From Amphirosellinia nigrospora (Eukaryota; Ascomycota; Sordariomycetes; Xylariales; Xylariaceae): a DNA stretch of 64,000 bases. The notes under the pieces are model-generated. The model was not told where the DNA came from and did no database searches. It saw only the letters and a list, made by a program, of their open reading frames with translations. The position numbers were made by a program, and so were the translations under genes. This document shows, in pieces, positions 61,590 to 64,000 of the stretch (position 1 is its first letter; each line of letters starts with the position of its first letter). The stretch is taken from the NCBI GenBank assembly GCA_004123355.1, contig SCHM01000001.1, forward strand, positions 1,790,001 to 1,854,000. Reading direction: 5' to 3'.

Positions 61590-62165
61590 CTTATATCCAA
61601 GGTTGACTCGGTCGTCAGCCTGACACTAGACGCGTCTGCCCCTAGAGCTAAAGAGCTAGAAGGTCTCGGGCTAAGATTGTCGAACATCAGCAGGGCCACG
61701 AGCGAGTAATGGTGCAGCTGCTAAAAGATACAGGATGCGACACGATTTGCCTTATCCCGCCGGCTCACAGTCACGAGATAAATATAGCGACAGAGCTCGT
61801 CAGTGCCGCCAAAAAGGCAGGAGTACCTAACGTGCTTCTGATCAGCTCGAAAGCTTGACCACGGAGGCAAAGGGGAATGTGTCGACGAGCACTGGGCATT
61901 CGCCTTGCATAATTCGGCGAGTTGGGCTGCCTCGGTTGAGCTGAACACCCAATCATAACTTTCCCAGGGCGGGCTTCTACGCAGAGAACCTGCTTCTGTA
62001 CACGAAGAAAGCAAGGCAAGAGGGTATTCCACCCCTGCCTATCGGACAAAACCACAAGTTCGCACCAGTGGCTCTCGGGTAAGATGCTGGTCTTCCATAA
62101 TCTTCCCTTTATCCAGCTAACTGGTCTAGGATGTCGCCCAATTTGCAGCGTATGTCCTCTCGGAG
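61590..62165 (+). pseudogene. NmrA-like (atypical SDR) remnant
   Basis: NAD(P)-binding NmrA-type protein pieces. Visible: SAPRAKELEGLG, then VMVQLLKDTGCDTICLIPPA, ELVSAAKKAGVPNVLLISSK, and after a frame change AGFYAENLLLYTKKARQEGI, PPLPIGQNHKFAPVALG, then DVAQFAAYVLSEQDTL. The order is that of fungal NmrA-like proteins (IPPAH..VPNVxxxSS..FYAENLL..DVAxFAA). The Gly-rich NADP-binding start is not seen. The frame passes directly into an aldo-keto reductase piece near 62166. Confidence 0.65.
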
Positions 62166-62420
62166 CAAGACACTCTCAAGGCCTGGCGCGTCATGGAGTC
62201 CTACGTTCCCGAACGCGTTGGCGCCTTAGGCGTATCCAACTTTGGCCTGCCCGAATTCAAGAATCTCTACGAGGCGGCTACCGTTAGGCCAGAGATCGTG
62301 CAGAACAGGTTCCAAGAGCAGAACGGGTGTGACCATGAGATGGGGTCAGGGTGCAGCATAGGCACCCATAATACTTCCTCGGTTAGTAAGAGGTCTGTTC
62401 ATTCTAATAACCCCCGTGAT
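62166..62420 (+). pseudogene. Aldo-keto reductase fragment
   Basis: LKAWRVMESYVPERVGALGV, SNFGLPEFKNLYEAATVRPE and IVQNRFQEQNGCDHEM carry the AKR motif GVSNF and the following helix and strand (VQNRF). Only the middle of the (beta/alpha)8 barrel is present; the catalytic Tyr/Lys region upstream is missing. It is read in the same frame as the end of the NmrA-like piece, suggesting a deletion or rearrangement that fused two unrelated genes. Confidence 0.65.
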
Positions 62421-63401
62421 CTAAGAAATGAGCCTAAAAGTCGGCGTCCTCTAGCGATAAACCGTCATCACCTGTAGTCGCAGCTCCCACAGAACTACAG
62501 GTCTCGATGATTTGATAGTGCAACATATAACATCAAGATGCGGTTAGCGTTATACAAGGCCGTGTTCCGCACAGGCCCGATCTCTATTCTCGTCTTCTTC
62601 TGTACGCTGGGCATGACCGTGTTAAGGCGGCGCGCGTCCCTGTTCTTGAAGATGCCATCTGCCGCGCTCTCGCTAGTGATGACTGTCGACAGGACCACCT
62701 TGCGCAAGCGCGGCTGGCCAGTATTAATAGCTGGATTGAGATTGTTACTTCGGTTCAAGGCATTTACTTAGAGCTTGAAAGAGAAGGAGTAGTTTTTTAG
62801 TTTTGCAAAGGTTGTATTCTGTTGAACCGGTTGTATTGAAAATATGGAATTTGGGAAACCCTAGTAGTCGAGCCGAGTAATAACCCATACGTTACGACGA
62901 ATAGGAATTATTCTTTTTTTGCCGTTGGCTTACCCACTCCAGGTGTGGCATTCGGTCCCGGCGCATAATCAATAGCTTCACCTCTCTTGATACTATGGTT
63001 CGTGTGGGTAGACATGTAATACGTAATGGTACAGCTTCGCACGTATGGTTCCGCTATGTCCGCATACCAGGCCGGAGCGCTTCTTTTGAGTTGGCCTTCT
63101 ATCCTCTCGGACCTGTCGCAACTGTCGGGCACGTCTCGTCATCAATCTCAACTCATCTAAGTCATCTCGCACAATGTCGGCGCTTACACCACTTCATACT
63201 CGTTCATCTTCAGACAACAAGAGTAGAGACCAAGAGGACATTAATTAATTGTGCACTCGCTAAGATCCGTATACTTGTTTGAGGCATTATTAATATAATG
63301 CACATAAGTAGAAGTATTAGCCACTGGTCAAGCTTTAACACATTGCTATAAGTACTTAATAGATTGCTCGCTAGTGCGTAATCCAACAATTTACTGTGTG
63401 T
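62421..63401. other. No supported gene
   Basis: A plus-strand frame near 62535-62802 reads VPHRPDLYSRLLLYAGHDRV and ends SWIEIVTSVQGIYLELEREG. It looks protein-like, but I cannot assign it. Confidence 0.3.
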
Positions 63402-63458
63402 GGCATTCACTGCACTAGAGATATGGCTAGCTCTAGGCACAGCCACCAGAGCCTGCAG
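63402..63458 (-). repeat. LTR fragment of the gypsy family
   Basis: GCATTCACTGCA and GGCACAGCCACCAGAGCCTG match the 3' part of the solo LTR at 19017-19291, in the same orientation, with the intervening part lost. It ends without the CGTAACT terminus. Confidence 0.65.
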
Positions 63459-63772
63459 GAAGGTCAACTGGCCGCTTAGGTCTACGGCTCTTTGCACGGA
63501 CCACCTGCCCTGCCATGTCAGTTTTCAGCATCGCGCTCTCACCCAATTAGATCTTATTCAATCTAACGCGTCAATCACCCCGTCAACCCCACGCCGCGGG
63601 CCTTGATTAAACAACAACTTGGCACAATACATAATCGCCGTCGTCTTTCCACCTATTTTTCGTCTTTATCGACCAACCTACCGTACAAGTAGTCTGTTCT
63701 CAAACAGATTTCCAAGTCTCACCCAGTCTATTTCCCAAACGATTATTGTACGTCAAGACTACACCATTCGCT

Positions 63773-64000
63773 ATGGCTGCCGTAAATCCACCGCACCAAC
63801 AACCTGCCATGGACGCTGCAGACCCACCACGCCAACAACCCGACTTCCAAGCCATGAGTGATTATCTCCAACGCATGGCTGTTGAAGTTCGTCATTGTTC
63901 AAACCTTCCCGCCGCTCAAGAGGCCAATATGGAGGCTCGGCTCACGGCGCATATTACTGCCGTGATAACCGCCCTCACAACAAGGATTGACAATATGCAT
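63773..64000 (+). CDS. N-terminus of a hypothetical protein, runs off right edge
   Basis: The ATG at 63773 in context CTATGG opens a frame that stays open for all 76 codons to the window end: MAAVNPPHQQPAMDAADPPR, QQPDFQAMSDYLQRMAVEVR, HCSNLPAAQEANMEARLTAH and ITAVITALTTRIDNMH. A proline/glutamine-rich start is followed by a probable coiled coil. Short, abundant fungal proteins with NLPA..Q-N and repeated heptads look similar, but I give no function. C-terminus not in the window. Confidence 0.55.
   Translation, partial: MAAVNPPHQQPAMDAADPPRQQPDFQAMSDYLQRMAVEVRHCSNLPAAQEANMEARLTAHITAVITALTTRIDNMH

Noticed and set aside
63619-63861. 80-codon plus-strand frame near the right edge
   Set aside because: Overlaps the better frame starting at 63773, which stays open to the window end and has coding-like composition.

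Overview
This window comes from a filamentous ascomycete (Pezizomycotina). The genes have short spliceosomal introns (about 50-85 nt, GT..AG). The families are typical of moulds: HET incompatibility, NACHT-type NLR, Zn2Cys6 regulator, 14-TM MFS exporter, F-box proteins, and a cysteine-synthase-like enzyme with a rhodanese tail. Two long blocks are almost pure A/T with sharp edges, the signature of repeat-induced point mutation (RIP).

Layout. Positions 1-1225 (minus) hold a mitochondrial phosphate carrier cut by the window edge, with a small one-TM ORF directly upstream that may be separate or may be its first exon. An intact F-box protein follows at 3.0-4.6 kb. From 4972 to 18703 there is a dead Ty3/gypsy-type LTR retrotransposon that received a second, oppositely oriented copy of the same family (11593-18327). 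Both have 5-bp target duplications, and a 216-bp GC-rich, hairpin-rich insert sits inside the older copy. A solo LTR of the family lies at 19017-19291 and an LTR scrap near 63.4 kb.

From 19.8 to 56.2 kb there is an accessory gene block: a decayed HET gene, a Gfo/Idh/MocA oxidoreductase, the PLP enzyme-rhodanese gene, an intact MFS exporter, a Zn2Cys6 regulator with repeated CGG-type motifs in its promoter, a Cys-rich mini-protein, an ATP-grasp-like gene divergent from a TauD-type dioxygenase, a PaaK-like adenylating enzyme, and a group II PLP decarboxylase. Together these look like a decaying cluster for an amino-acid-derived small molecule without a PKS or NRPS core. The decarboxylase is split by a 7.66-kb RIP-mutated Ty1/copia-type element (46215-53871, target duplication GACAA), whose primer binding site next to the right LTR matches the initiator-tRNA-Met anticodon arm.

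From 57.5 kb to the right edge lie remnants: a second F-box-like gene, an NLR N-terminus and NACHT domain, a minisatellite, a stray duplicate of about 75 bp of the decarboxylase, an NmrA-like piece abutting an aldo-keto reductase piece, and an open reading frame running off the right edge.

Most accessory genes carry several one-base frame breaks, whereas the F-box gene, the MFS gene and the main TauD reading frame do not. This is either real pseudogenisation or uncorrected indel error in the assembly. All functions are read from translated motifs and remembered family patterns; no database search was run.
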